Positions 22,083 to 33,106 of a stretch of 64,000 nt of DNA are shown piece by piece. A model generated the notes under the pieces. That model made no database searches and had not been told where the DNA came from. It saw only the letters and a list, made by a program, of their open reading frames with translations. The stretch spans positions 620,001 through 684,000 of the forward strand of contig JADQAV010000020.1 of NCBI GenBank assembly GCA_019775845.1. The letters are read 5' to 3'. This DNA is from Myrmaecium sp. VS I D KN 1. Taxonomy: Eukaryota; Ascomycota; Dothideomycetes; Valsariales; Valsariaceae. The position numbers and the translations under genes were made by a program. How positions within the stretch are numbered: position 1 is the stretch's first letter; each line of letters opens with the position of its first letter.

Positions 22083-23119
22083 ATGGCGGACGAAAGAGAA
22101 ACCGTCCTCATCACCGGGTAGGTGGAGCAGGAACAAGGCTTCCGCTCTCCCACGCCCAATTCCGCAGTCATGTAGTGACAACGGATCCCCACCAGCTGCA
22201 ACCCAGGCGGGATCGGCCATGCCCTCGCCCTCGAATTTCACGAGAAAGGTACATTTCCCTTCCTATCCAAGCAGTCCATCCAACACCGCAAGAAGAAGAA
22301 GAAGGACAAGAACCCCCACTAACCCCCCCTCCCCCAACAACAGGATACCGCGTCCTCGCCACCGCCCGCCAAACCTCCAGCATCGCCGACCTGGCCGCCC
22401 TCGGAATCCACACGCTCCCCCTCGAGCTAACCTCCGCCTCCAGTATCGCCGCCCTGTACCACCAGCTCACCCAGCTCACCGGGGGCACCCTCCACTACCT
22501 CATCAACAACGCCGGACGCAACTACACCGTGCCGGCGCTGGACATCGACCTCGACGACGTCGAGGCCATGTTCGCCGTCAACCTCTTCGGCGTCATGCGC
22601 ATGTGCCAGACCTTCGCGCCCGCCCTGATCGCCGCCGCGCCAGGGGGCACCATCGTCCAGATCGGCAGTCTGGCCGGCGAGATCCCCTACGTCTTCGGGG
22701 CGGCGTACAACGCGTCCAAGGCCGCGTTGCGCAGCTACAGCGACGCGTTGCGCGTCGAGCTCGCGCCCTTTGGGGTGGCCGTCATCACCGTCGTGACGGG
22801 CGGGGTGCGGAGTAATTTGCAGCGGGTGGAGCGCGAGTTGCGGCCGGAGAGCCTGTATTGGCCGATCGCGGCGGAGTATCGGCGGCGGTTGAAGCATGCG
22901 ACCGAGGGCGCGATGGAGACGCGGGCGTATGCGCGCTCGGTGGTGGCGCAGGTCACGGCGCGGCGGAAGCCCCGGTGGGTGTGGGAGGGGAATAAGAGTT
23001 GGTTGGTGCGGTTTGCGTTGCGGTTTTTGCCGCATGGCTTGTTTGATTATGTGATGACGAGGATGTTTAATTTGTGGAAGCTGAGGGGGACGGCGGGGAA
23101 GATGGGGAAGACTGATTAG
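22083..23119 (+). CDS. short-chain dehydrogenase, AYR1-like (1-acyl-DHAP reductase type)
   Basis: Three exons: 22083..22117, 22196..22248 and 22344..23119 (introns of 78 and 95 bases), 287 residues. Splicing gives MADERETVLITGCNPGGIG, a TGxxxGIG cofactor motif; then YLINNAG (~90), IGSLAG (~145) and the catalytic Y-N-A-S-K in GAAYNASKAALRSYSDALR (~160). The C-terminal part (WLVRFALRFLPHGLFDYVMT) is hydrophobic as in Ayr1, which sits on ER and lipid droplets and makes lysophosphatidic acid from acyl-dihydroxyacetone phosphate. Substrate is inferred from overall likeness only, since many fungal SDRs share this layout. The coding strand turns strongly G-rich after ~22800. Confidence 0.85.
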
Positions 23120-23375
23120 ACCCGTCATGCCGTGTCATCGTTTGTATCCACTAAATACATCTCCCAAGTCGATGCTTCGCTCCCATTCTGTAATCCTTTG
23201 CTGTTCACTCTCAAAGCCTGTGTGTGTATGTGTCAATCTCGCAGTAAACCGCTCCAGTACAGCGCCGTAGAGTCAAGATAAGGTATTGCAAAACGAGGGA
23301 AGGAAAAGGAAAAGAGAAAAGGAAGAATGAGGAAAGAAAAGAAAGAAGGAAGAATAGAAAAAGAAAAACCGCCCA

Positions 23376-24986
23376 TCACGGCAACTCCACCCCCGCAACC
23401 TCCACATACCGCTCATCCACCACCGCCGGCCTCCGCTTGCAATCCGCCTCCGCCTTCATCGCAACCACCTTCTGCGCCCTCATCCGACAAACCGTCACCT
23501 TCTCCAACCTGACCTCCTCCGCCCAAACCATCTCCCCAAACCTCTCCACCAACGCCGTAGCATCGATGAACTTCTGCGTCTCCTCCTCCCCTTCACCTTC
23601 CTGCCGCCCAGCCTCCCCCTCCCCCTTCCCCTCCCCCTCCTTCTTCTTCCGCCCCCTCCACCCGCCCCGGCGCTCAAGCGCATACACCGTATTCACCACC
23701 GTCGCATGGAGCTTCAGCTGGCGTCCATCGTCGACGAGGAAGCCGCGCTCCAGCGCGGCGCGACGCAGCGCGGCGGCGAAACGCGGGAGTCGGTCTGTGG
23801 GGTCACGAGCCTCGGCGTAGATGACGGAGGTGCGTTTGGGGGCGTGCATGGGTTTGAGGGAGGCGAGGGTGATGGTGAGGGGTGCAGGTTCTTCTGCATT
23901 CTTCCCTTTTCCGGCATCTTCTGCTTCTTCGGTCGCTGCGCTCCCGGCTTCTGCGAGCAGTGCCCGGACGTCAAGGTTTTCCAACCACTCCACCACCTCC
24001 TTGACACGTTCTTCATCCGTCAAGCTCATCACGCCGAGCGTAAGATGCAGCGTGCCCACCGGCCTGATCGCCTTCGCAGGGACGTGCGGCAACCCCGGCG
24101 CCGCATCGTTCTCGTCAGCAGCGCCAACCGCCCGCCGAAACGCCGCGATCCGCTCTTCCAGCTGCGGCCGCGACGTCTCCGTCACCAGGGGCAAACACAG
24201 AAAATGCGTCAGCGGCGGTTTCTTCACATGCAGCTGCTTCCCCTCCTTCCCCTTCACGTCCTCCGACCCCGCACCGCCCTCTTGCTCCGCAAGTATCACC
24301 TCGCCCGGCTTAACGCGATACCCCGCCCTCCGCGCCCTCGGCGCCATCGTTCCGTCAAGCGCGCAGGCCTCCTCGGCGGCAGCAGCGGCGGCGGCGGTGG
24401 CAGCTGCGGGAAGGCCTTTCCGGGCCGGCTGCCTCCCGGCGGCCCACAGCCGGAGGAGTTCGTCCCTGCGGTCGCGCGCGGCGGACTTGCGCCAGCCGCT
24501 GAGGTTGCGGCTGGGCCGGCCGACGAAGGCGTGGGTGATGGCGGCGGCGAAGGAGGCGAGGGCGTCCCGTGGATCGGCGTCCGGGGGGAGGATCCGCTCG
24601 AGGTGCTGGGCGGAGCGGTGGGTGAAGAAGGTGGAGGGGTTGGGTGCGGGTTGGGGTTGTGGTTGTGGATGGTCGGTGTTCGGGGGCGGTTTGGGTTTGT
24701 CGTCGGAGTTTGAGTCTGAGTAGCGGCGAGAGCTGATGTGTGTGGTGGTGAGGAGGGAGTATGGGGATGGGGATGTTGTTGTCGTCGTCCGGTACGCGGC
24801 GGCGAGCAAGGGGTGGTGAGGCGGGAGGCGGCACATGCGGATGCGCAGCAGGTCGCAGTGATGAGATGCGACCTGGGTTTGTGCAGCTGGTGCGAGGTTC
24901 AAATGGGATGTGTTGAGGTGTCGCTGTAGGCTGGAGTGGGTGGAGTGGGTGGAGTGCGAGGTGGAGTGCGGAGCGGATGACGGCAT
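23376..24986 (-). CDS. AKAP7/ASCC1-like 2H phosphoesterase domain protein
   Basis: Intronless. The longest form has 536 residues; an inner ATG at 24836 gives 486 residues and a Ser/Thr/Arg-rich, acid-free start ending HISSRRYSDSNS, which looks like a mitochondrial presequence. The body has two 2H-type motifs: LHLTLGVMSL (~320 of the long form) and LKLHATVVNT (~430), spaced as in the 2'-5' RNA ligase-like domain of AKAP7 and ASCC1. LTHFLCLPLV before the first motif also fits. Such domains bind or cleave RNA 2',3' cyclic or 2'-5' bonds; the fungal target is unknown. Low-complexity inserts are present (an Ala run near 205, a Gly/Glu/Lys stretch near 455). It lies downstream of, and parallel with, the phosphomannose isomerase gene. 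Confidence 0.8.
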   Translation of the reverse strand: MPSSAPHSTSHSTHSTHSSLQRHLNTSHLNLAPAAQTQVASHHCDLLRIRMCRLPPHHPLLAAAYRTTTTTSPSPYSLLTTTHISSRRYSDSNSDDKPKPPPNTDHPQPQPQPAPNPSTFFTHRSAQHLERILPPDADPRDALASFAAAITHAFVGRPSRNLSGWRKSAARDRRDELLRLWAAGRQPARKGLPAAATAAAAAAAEEACALDGTMAPRARRAGYRVKPGEVILAEQEGGAGSEDVKGKEGKQLHVKKPPLTHFLCLPLVTETSRPQLEERIAAFRRAVGAADENDAAPGLPHVPAKAIRPVGTLHLTLGVMSLTDEERVKEVVEWLENLDVRALLAEAGSAATEEAEDAGKGKNAEEPAPLTITLASLKPMHAPKRTSVIYAEARDPTDRLPRFAAALRRAALERGFLVDDGRQLKLHATVVNTVYALERRGGWRGRKKKEGEGKGEGEAGRQEGEGEEETQKFIDATALVERFGEMVWAEEVRLEKVTVCRMRAQKVVAMKAEADCKRRPAVVDERYVEVAGVELP

Positions 24987-25206
24987 TGTTGTCCGCCCGG
25001 TGACGGGCCCGAAGTGGACTAGCGGCGCGACATGGCTGCTGCCTCATGAGGACATTCGAGGGGAACCAGTTCACATTCTTCATTTTCTCAATCAAGGGAT
25101 AATATTACATACAACATGAGCGTCGTGCATCATCGAATCTGCTGCCTTCGTTGACAACATCCCTTATCTACCGCTCCTCATACGCCAAATCGTCCACTTC
25201 TCACAA

Positions 25207-26491
25207 TCATTCAACATACGCCTCAAAAGCCTGCAACCCCTCCTCGCCCGCTTCAAACTGCAACTCCGTCCCATGCGCAATGAAAAAGATATAGCCCTCC
25301 GACAACTCATACTCCTTCCCCTTCGCCATCAGCTTCCCCTTCCCCTTCGTAACGAACAAGATACCCGGCCCATTCACCTCCGCAATCGCCTCCGACTCCC
25401 CTTGCTTCAACGTCGTGGCTAGCATGTTGAACTCGCTCATCGGCGGGGCGTACACTTGCGTCTTGCCGTGCTTGCTCTTAGGTGATGGCTTCGGTTTCAA
25501 GAGGGCTTCTGAAGGGTCATGCGGCGTGAAGGTTAGGCAGTCGCAGAACAAGTCGGCGCTGTTGCGGTCCGCCGTGGGACAGAAGCCGGTGTTGAGAACG
25601 TTGTCGCTGCGGGCCATACATTCGACGATGTCTCCAGCGAGGTAGGCGTGGATGCCGTCGGCGGGGATGTAGATCGCATCGCCTGCCGAGAGCTTGAGGT
25701 AATTCATGGTGATTAGGGCGACAAGCGAGCCCGGGTCGGTCTTGCCATACTGGTTCTGGAGGCGAGGAAGTAGCTTGGGGATGTATTCAGCGTTCTTGAA
25801 CGCGTCCGCCGGCAGCTTCGAGAGCGCTTCTTCGGTTTGCTTGATGGTCGATTCGTCGGCCGTCAGCATGCTGTGGACCACGTGCTTGAGGACTTGGTTG
25901 TCGAATTTGGCCTTCTTCACTTCCGGCATGAACCGCTGGAGCGGTTCCAGCTTCATGGTCTCGGCAATATCGTCGAGCGGACGGAAACCGACAAAAGCCT
26001 CGAACTCGCCCAGCGCGAGAGCAATCTCCGGCTTGTGGTTGGGGTCGGTGAAGTTGTCCGGGTCTTTGCGGTGCAGCTCCGCCGCCACGGACTTGTCAGG
26101 ATGCAGTTGTAGCGGCAACGCCTTCGCGATGGACAGGATCTTTGGCAGATAAGGGAGGTTTGTGTGTCCGAATTTGCGGATCACGTTCTGGCCGACGAGC
26201 TCATTGGAATGTGCGTCGATGACTTTCTGTAGCTCTTCACCGGTTGCGAGTACTTGAGACGGCAGCGTGGGATATGTGCCCATCCACCTGGGGAAGATCG
26301 CTGTCAGTTGACGTGAATGCAAACGGAATCCGCGCGCCCACTCACATCTCCGCGTATGAAGTATCCTCATCGATCTTGAAGTCCGTCCCGGGCGTCTTCG
26401 AAGCCAAGACGGCGGATAACGATTGCGAGCCCTGCTTGCCCCATGGATATTGATTGACGTTACACTTGAGCTGGATCACTGACTCCGGCAT
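25207..26491 (-). CDS. mannose-6-phosphate isomerase (type I)
   Basis: Two exons: 26491..26346 and 26287..25207, intron of 58 bases, 408 residues. It interconverts fructose-6-phosphate and mannose-6-phosphate, the entry to GDP-mannose for cell wall and glycoprotein mannose. Visible family marks: NQYPWGKQGSQS (~12), YAEMWMGTYPTLPS across the splice (~47), LPLQLHPDKSVAAELH (~110; Q and H bind zinc), HKPEIALALGEFEAFVGFR (~140), GDAIYIPADGIHAYLAGDIVE (~270) and SDNVLNTGF (~295). Length is normal for fungal type I enzymes. Codon use is more balanced than in neighbours, as expected for a well expressed gene. Confidence 0.96.
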
Positions 26492-27554
26492 GGTGCTTGC
26501 TGGAAGAAGTGAATCGGGGATATCTGGTTTCTTTGAAAGATTCGGAGGTACGGTAAATAGTTCGAAAGGTGTTTGATGTGAGATGATTGAGCCCCAAAAA
26601 CATACAGTATGCAAGAGATTTAAATACAAAGAGAGTGAAGCGGCGGGACTGCTGGGTGTTCGACTTTCGGCACGCTGGGTGTAGCAACGTCATAGACGGT
26701 CATCCGCCGCCCCTCAGCCTTGAAGGGTCCACTCCGCCCGAAAACCCATGGCGGCGATCGGATCCAAAGCACAATGGCATGTCATCGACGTGGATGCGCA
26801 TGTCACTCTCTCAACCCGCCAATTGTTTGTGGGGACATCTCTGGTCATCAACGGCAGGATGGGTTTTGTGTGCATACGGTCGAAACGGGCTCCGTACGCC
26901 CAAGAAACTTGCTGGTTCTATATAGCGACCACAACGAGCGCGGGTTGAGGTCGTAGCAGCATGAACATCATTTGCAGACGTAAGGCAGAGATGGAGCTGT
27001 GAGTGAATGGACATCCCTTCTTCCACGATGGGCCGGCATGGGTGGAGTCACAGGTATACTTATATATAAAGACATGAAGATCGAATCAAATGAAGCTTCA
27101 TGTCACTGACCTTCCAGCTCCCTCGTGCCTCTGTCATCCGGCCGTCTGGCTGAACTTCGGACAAACAGATCATCGGTCCGGCTGAGTCCCGGGATGTGGA
27201 GTTCCGACGCCTTACCTTACCTTATCACTCAACGAGTCAACGTCCAGCAACGCCCGCGGAGCTGGATACGAGGAAGTCTAGAAATTCCACGTCTCTCTTC
27301 TCTACCAGCGGCTATATAGAGCTTTCAATGGCACCGTTTGCACCCGCAGTCCTGGTCTTCGCGCCCTCTTTCAAGTTTTGTTAAGACCTATCCGCGGAGG
27401 TAGCGGACGATCTGACAAATCACCCTGCGCCTTGCACGTCCCGTCAATGCAGACGGGGATTCTCGTATCCTGCAAAACTGGATGAGAAACTTGAGAAGGC
27501 CGTGAAGGGAGCAGTTATCAGCAGCACATTGCACTGCGGCTGTATCCAGGCACG
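26492..27554. promoter_or_regulatory. divergent intergenic region, PMI / Zn2Cys6 factor
   Basis: About 1.06 kb between two start codons that point apart. A TATA-like TTATATATAAAG lies near 27058. Open frames here are short and domain-free. Confidence 0.5.
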
Positions 27555-29001
27555 ATGCAAGCAGAGCACACGCCCGACAGCGGTACGCCAATGACCCAGG
27601 AGTCGCCCGCGACGGACAACGTCGTGGGCGTGAGCACGCCGCCGATCACGGCGCGACGGACGCATAAGAAGTCCCGGACGGGCTGTCTGCAATGCAAGGC
27701 TCGGAAAGTGAAAGTGAGTGGTATGCGCTCTTCTTTACCGGCCAGAATCACCATTGTCAATTCTCATCCGAGAATTCCTCATTTCGTAATTTCGTATATC
27801 TGGGCCGTTCAAATTTGATATTGGTTCTCTTTCGCTGCAGCGGTCTTGCGTATATATCATTTCCGTGAGCCACTTCCTAATGCTCGGCCCTCTCAAGTGC
27901 GACGAACATAAACCCGTCTGTAGGAACTGCATCAGGCACGGAGTCCCGTGTGTCTTCAAAACTCCAACGCTCTCTGCGCGGGCGCGAACCCCTTCCGACG
28001 GTTCCGTCTCCTCCGACCGGAACCGCACTCAGCCCACGGGCTCCGCGAACACCGCCCGTTCGGAGACGGTGCCCGCTCCGCGCGCAGGGCCGTCAGAGAT
28101 GAACATGACGGAACTCGAATTACTCCACAACTACTCCACCTCAACCGCCTCGACACTCTCCAAGCACCCGATCATGCAAACCGTATGGCGGATCACCGTG
28201 CCGCAATACGGGTTCGCCAACGTCTTCGTGATGCGAGCCATCCTCGCCATCTCCGCCTTCCACGTCGCCTACTTCCGGCCCGGGCAGAAAGCCTTCTACA
28301 TCGCCGAGGGCACGCACCAGCACGACACGGCCCTGCGCATCGTCTCCGGCATCCTGCCCGACATCACCGCGGAGAACTGCTCGGCGCTGTACATCTTCGC
28401 CGCGCTGACGACCATCATCGCCTCGGCCCGGCCGCGGCGGCCCGGCGACTTCTTGCTCGTCGCCGACAACGGCGTGTCCCAATGGGTCCGCATGTTCCGC
28501 GGCATCCGCGCCATCCTCGACAGCGCCGCCGACACCATCCGCTGCGGGCCGCTCGGGCCCATGTTCACCGTCGGCATGCGCAAGGTGCGTCTGCGCGACA
28601 CCAGCGCCGGACCCGGCCCGGACCAGCTGCAGGTCCTCCACCGGCTCATGCGCGAGACCGTCCCCGACCCGGCCGTGTTGCAGGTCTACCTCGCCGCCAT
28701 CGCGGAGCTGGACAAGTCGTTCGCGGCCGTGGCGGCGCAGGCCCCGCACGACATCGAGGCCACCGATGTGTTCGTCTGGCTTTTTGCGGTGTCGGAGGAT
28801 TATCTGGCGTTGCTGGCGCAGCGCACGCAGGAGGCGCTGGCGATCCTGGCGTTTTTCTGTGTGGTTCTGAGGGAGCTGGAGTCGAACTGGTGGATGGGGG
28901 GGTGGAGCATCCATATCATTTCCGGTGTCTATCATTCGCTGGATCAGGAGCATCGGCTTTGGATCCAGTGGCCGATGGAGCAGGTTGGGTGGATTCCGTG
29001 A
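27555..29001 (+). CDS. Zn2Cys6 transcription factor, sterol-uptake-control (Upc2)-like
   Basis: Two exons: 27555..27713 and 27898..29001; 420 residues. The 184-base intron splits the zinc cluster. After splicing it reads CLQCKARKVKCDEHKPVCRN and continues CIRHGVPC, i.e. C-x2-C-x6-C-x6-C-x2-C-x6-C, a complete binuclear cluster at residues ~44-70. The body starts with MTELELLHNYSTSTASTLS and continues VWRITVPQYGFANVFVMRAI, the opening of the fungal-specific regulator domain in Upc2-like factors. Nuclear; target genes unknown. The neighbouring MFS transporter is a possible target only by position. The intron is long for this locus and holds a second acceptor (TTTCGCTGCAG ending at 27840), discussed as a finding. 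Confidence 0.88.
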
Positions 29002-29285
29002 AGGGTGACTGCTTGACGTCTGTTCTCCGCCGATACCTCGCCTGCACCCACCTCAAAGCCATCATAAGCGATGTGAGGCTTCGTGGTTCTGCACGTGGCA
29101 AACCATTTCCGGGACAGCGTGCCTCATCCCTTCATAACAGCACCAACGACTACGCCTCCCACCATCGCCACGAGACCCCAGAAGCCATATGCACCTGGAC
29201 CCCAGCAGGCGGTCCTCAAGCGAAACCGAAAACATAAACCTCCCCGCGCCAGCGCGACGAATCCACAACACCTTTCTCCCGAACG

Positions 29286-29318
29286 GGACGGGACGAGACG
29301 AGACGAGACGAGACGAGA
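29286..29318. repeat. (GAGAC)n pentanucleotide repeat
   Basis: About six near-perfect five-base units just 3' of the Zn2Cys6 gene. Confidence 0.9.
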
Positions 29319-30338
29319 GGCGAGAGGAGGAAAGCATACGTGGCAGGCCGAGCAAGAGGGGTTGGGCACGGGTAGTTGTGGGTTTCGACGTGGAGACCCC
29401 ACCTCAGGACGGAAGTACAGTAGTATATGAGCGTTACCGGATCATCACCGTCGGAAAGAGTAGAGAGAGGAAGGAGGAGGAGGAGGAGGAGGTTGCGCAT
29501 CGTGCGCCTCCAGAAAGTATAAAAATGGCAGTATCCGTCCGCCGTGAGAGGTGGTGCTGGGAGGGACTCTGTGTAAACCCAGCCTACCTATGTAGTAGTG
29601 CCGCTCAGCCTGGTGCGTCTGCGGTCTGCATGCAATCCTCTTCATACTCTTCAATTCACACCTGGATGATGATGACACTCTCGACGCATGGGTTCACATG
29701 TGATGGGCATCCGTTTCCGGTCACCGCATCACATATTTAGCATGGAAAAAAAAATCCCGGACGGAAAGACGAATATCGGTCTACTAAATCACCAGTTGAA
29801 TCCTTCCATCGTCGTGACTTTGGGATCTCCATCACCGGCGATCGAGAAGAGGGAGAAACGCGTCGCATCAATCAACCTCCCACCTCCCTCCCTCCCTTTT
29901 TCTTCCACCGTAAACCGCATATCACACACCGCACACCGCAAACCCCGGTCCCGGTCGGTCAGTAAGTCCGAATCCGTTCACCTCTCTGTTCTTCTCTCCC
30001 GAATTTCCTTTGCTTGACGGGAGGTCGTAATTACGGCTTCAGCTTTAGGCTCGGCCGAGGTGTGGTGAGAAATAGTGGGGTTTAACGGTTTTTAGTGGGG
30101 AGTTGGGTTTGGTTCGCTGCGGCGCTTGCAGTCGGCCGAGCGCCCTCGGACTTACCCTAGCAGCATCAATCGACAGGCTCTCCTGCAATACTACTATATT
30201 ACTAAGATCCAGCCGTGGTGGCGTTATCAGTGATACAGCGCGGCACGCCTACATTTAATAGTAAAGAAAAAAAGAAAATTTCACGAACCACCGCGGGCAA
30301 AGATGGCAGCAGACTCGATTATCGGGAAGGGGGGGGGG

Positions 30339-30340
30339 NN
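30339..30340. other. two ambiguous bases (NN)
   Basis: Follows a run of ten G. Looks like an unresolved homopolymer or a closed assembly gap. Confidence 0.95.
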
Positions 30341-30730
30341 CGAAACGCCATCTCCGCGAGTAAGGACCTTAACGCCGAGGCCTTCTCCGACGTGAACGTT
30401 GTTGTCTATAGCAAGCCTTATTCCCACCCAGAATTATCACGATGGACTAACACCTAGTCGGCTGTACTAGCAGGATGTGCTAGTACCTAGTATCTAGTAC
30501 CCAGTCACCCAGTACCTATCCTTCCCGTCGCCCCCTCCTTCGGCCGGGAAGGAAGGCCATAACAGCGAAAGGAGAACGACGACATGGTATAAAATCGTCC
30601 GCCACCCTATCAGTGGGTTATCAGTTCGCTCTTTTTTCTATTTTATCACTCCCCTTCTCGGGAACCTCCGACGATACTGCCTTTGCATCCCGGGGAGAGC
30701 CAGTAAAGTAAATACTTGCGACACGAGCTG

Positions 30731-32287
30731 ATGGCTTCTTCCAACCCGGCGACATCGTCCTACGCTTCCTCGCGCGGCGCGGCGGGGAGTCACGGTCACG
30801 AAAGAATGGCGAATGCGCCTGACGTCGCGAGGCTGAGCGCGGCCAAGGAGAAGGAGATGGAGCTGGAGCGCGAGATGGAGGAGACGGATGCGGTGATTCT
30901 GCCGCAGGTGGAGACGGAGCCGCAAGGGGAAGGGGGCGAGGCGGAGAAGGGAGCCGTGCCGCATCCCATGGATCCGAATCAGTTCCCGGATGGAGGACTG
31001 ACGGCGTGGATGGTTGTGTTGGGGGGGTTTTGTAGCTTGTGAGTGTAGGCTCCTTCTGCGCGCGGCCCTTTTCGCCCTTCCCGATGGCGGTTCTTATGCT
31101 AGTGATCGTTGTTGCATGGCTAACGTCCTGTCCGCTCCAGGTTCTGCTCTTTCGGCTGGATCAACTGCATCGGCATCTTCCAGGACTACTACCAAACCCA
31201 CCAACTCGCGCAGTACTCCTCCAGCACCATCTCCTGGATCCCGTCGCTGGAGGCGTTCATGATGTTCTTCGGCGGGCCCATCATCGGGAAGATCTACGAC
31301 AACTACGGGCCCCGGCTGCTGCTGCTGGGCGGCACCTTCCTGCACGTCTTCGGCCTGATGATGACCTCGCTCGCGACCGAGTACTACCAGTTCCTGCTGG
31401 CGCAGGGCGTCTGCTCGCCCATCGGGGCCTCCATGCTCTTCTACCCGGCCATGTCGTGCGTCGCGACGTGGTTCCACCGGCGGCGGGCGCTGGCCTTCGG
31501 CGTCACCGTCGCCGGCTCCTCCACCGGCGGCGTCGTCCTGCCCATCATGGTCGACCGGCTGATCCCGGAGGTCGGGTACGCGTGGGCGATGCGCATCGCC
31601 GCCTTCCTCATCCTCGGGCTCATGATCGTGGCCAACCTGACGCTGCGCTCGCGGCTGCCGCCCTCCCCCAAACCCTTCCGCCTCCGCGACTTCGTCACCC
31701 CGCTCACGGAGCTCCCCTTCTTCCTGCTCACGCTCGGCTGCTTCCTCTTCTTCCTCGGCATGTTCCTGCCCATCAACTTCCTCGTCCTGCAAGCCCAGCA
31801 CCAAGGCATGTCCGCCGCCCTCGCCACCTACCTCGTCGCCATCCTCAACGCCGCCTCCCTCTTCGGCCGCGTGCTGCCGGGCTACGTCGGCGACCGCCTC
31901 GGCCGCTTCAACGTCCACATCATCCTCTGCATCTTCACCGGCGTCATCGACCTGGCGCTGTGGATCCCCGCCAAAACCAATGCCCCCATCATCGTCTTCG
32001 CCGCCCTGTACGGCTTCGGCTCCGGCGCGTTCGTCAGCTTGGTGCCCGCGCTGATTGCTCAGATTAGCGATATCCGTGCCATTGGTGTGCGCACCGGGGC
32101 TGTGTTTGCGATCATCTCTGTTGCTGCTCTTGTTGGTAACCCGATTGGTGGCGCCCTGATTGATCGCTGGGATGGCGCGTACACTGGCTTGCAGATCTTC
32201 TGTGGTGTTGTGCAGCTTGCGGGTGCGGTGGCTTTTGTTGCGGCGAGGGTGGCGTTGAAGGGGTTTAGGGTTAAGGTGAAGGTGTGA
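30731..32287 (+). CDS. MFS monocarboxylate-type transporter (MCH family)
   Basis: Two exons: 30731..31038 and 31141..32287, intron of 102 bases, 484 residues. The hydrophilic N-terminus (~90 residues, EKEMELEREMEETD) leads to FPDGGLTAWMVVLGGF, the helix 1 start that marks fungal monocarboxylate/riboflavin-type (Mch) permeases, then FCSFGWINCIGIFQDYYQTH after the splice. About 12 helices follow, e.g. GTFLHVFGLMMTSLA, LLTLGCFLFFLGMFLPINFL, GYVGDRLGRFNVHIILCIF, IISVAALVGNPIGGALID. Plasma-membrane uptake or export of organic acids or related small molecules is the family role; substrate cannot be told. Exon 1 is G-rich and exon 2 restarts C-rich on the coding strand. Confidence 0.9.
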
Positions 32288-33106
32288 GGGGGTTGGAAGG
32301 TGTTGCGGGTGTGAGTAAGGAAGGGGGCAATGAATTCTTTCAGCGTCGCGTGTTGGGTGTTCGGAGCTTGGGACGCTTAGTACCCGGTCATCAGGAGAGG
32401 AGGAAGTGAATATCAGATCACCGCGGTTATGGATGGAAAGTCAAGACTAAAGAAGGGAAAGAAGAAGAAGAATCAGAGGAAAAAAAGGAGAGCGGCCGGC
32501 CGCATTGAAGCAACATATCATAATGGACCAATCGCAATCGGGGGTCAGGATACGTCAGAAAGAGGATGAAAGGCGAACGATGTGAAAACAACGTATTATC
32601 AATGAGTTTGTAGAGATCAAGCGAATTGTAGCGAATATGACTTATTTTCTGAAATTTTTGAGAAGATGTTCATCAGCGTTCTTTTCTTTTGACAATGAAT
32701 TGGAGAAGCAGAAAGTATGACTAGATGCCGATTCTCCGAGGAACTCCATGCGGCTATTAGTGAATTTGAATGTCCGAAGAGGTTATGATGCTGTAAACGA
32801 GCATCGAATCATGCTGCTGCTGTTGCTGTTGAAGCTGTGTGGTGGTGCTTGTGATACGGAGCAGTCTGCCAGTCGCTGGCACACTGGGGCCATTACTACG
32901 GAGCGATCCGTTAAACGTCCCACGCCAAGACTTCACACACCGGGGGCAGAACCTCAACATCCTCTCTTCCCCGAAAACGTCCATCTCGACGGTCCACGGT
33001 CCACCCATAAACCACCACACAACCCGGCCAGCAATAGGGGAGTGTGGAAGACGACGGACTCCATTACACCAATTGCCACCGATCCATCCTTCCACCGCGG
33101 CCGGCC
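32288..33106. promoter_or_regulatory. intergenic region, MFS to MRPL24
   Basis: About 0.8 kb with A/T-rich DNA at 32560-32720, MRPL24 upstream sequence to the right and a CTGCTGTTG run near 32815. No gene seen. Confidence 0.45.

Larger units (their letters stand above)
29002..30730. other. gene-free region upstream of the MFS gene
   Basis: About 1.7 kb with a GAGAC repeat, a GGA-rich run near 29470, and two N bases after a G-run. Repeated CTAGTACCTAGTATCTAGTACC-like short motifs lie at 30460-30510. No domain-bearing frame on either strand. Confidence 0.5.

Noticed and set aside
26342-26370. Extended N-terminus for phosphomannose isomerase reading through its intron
   Set aside because: The spliced form MPESVIQLKCNVNQYPWG...YAEMWMGTYP matches the family exactly; the read-through peptide does not.
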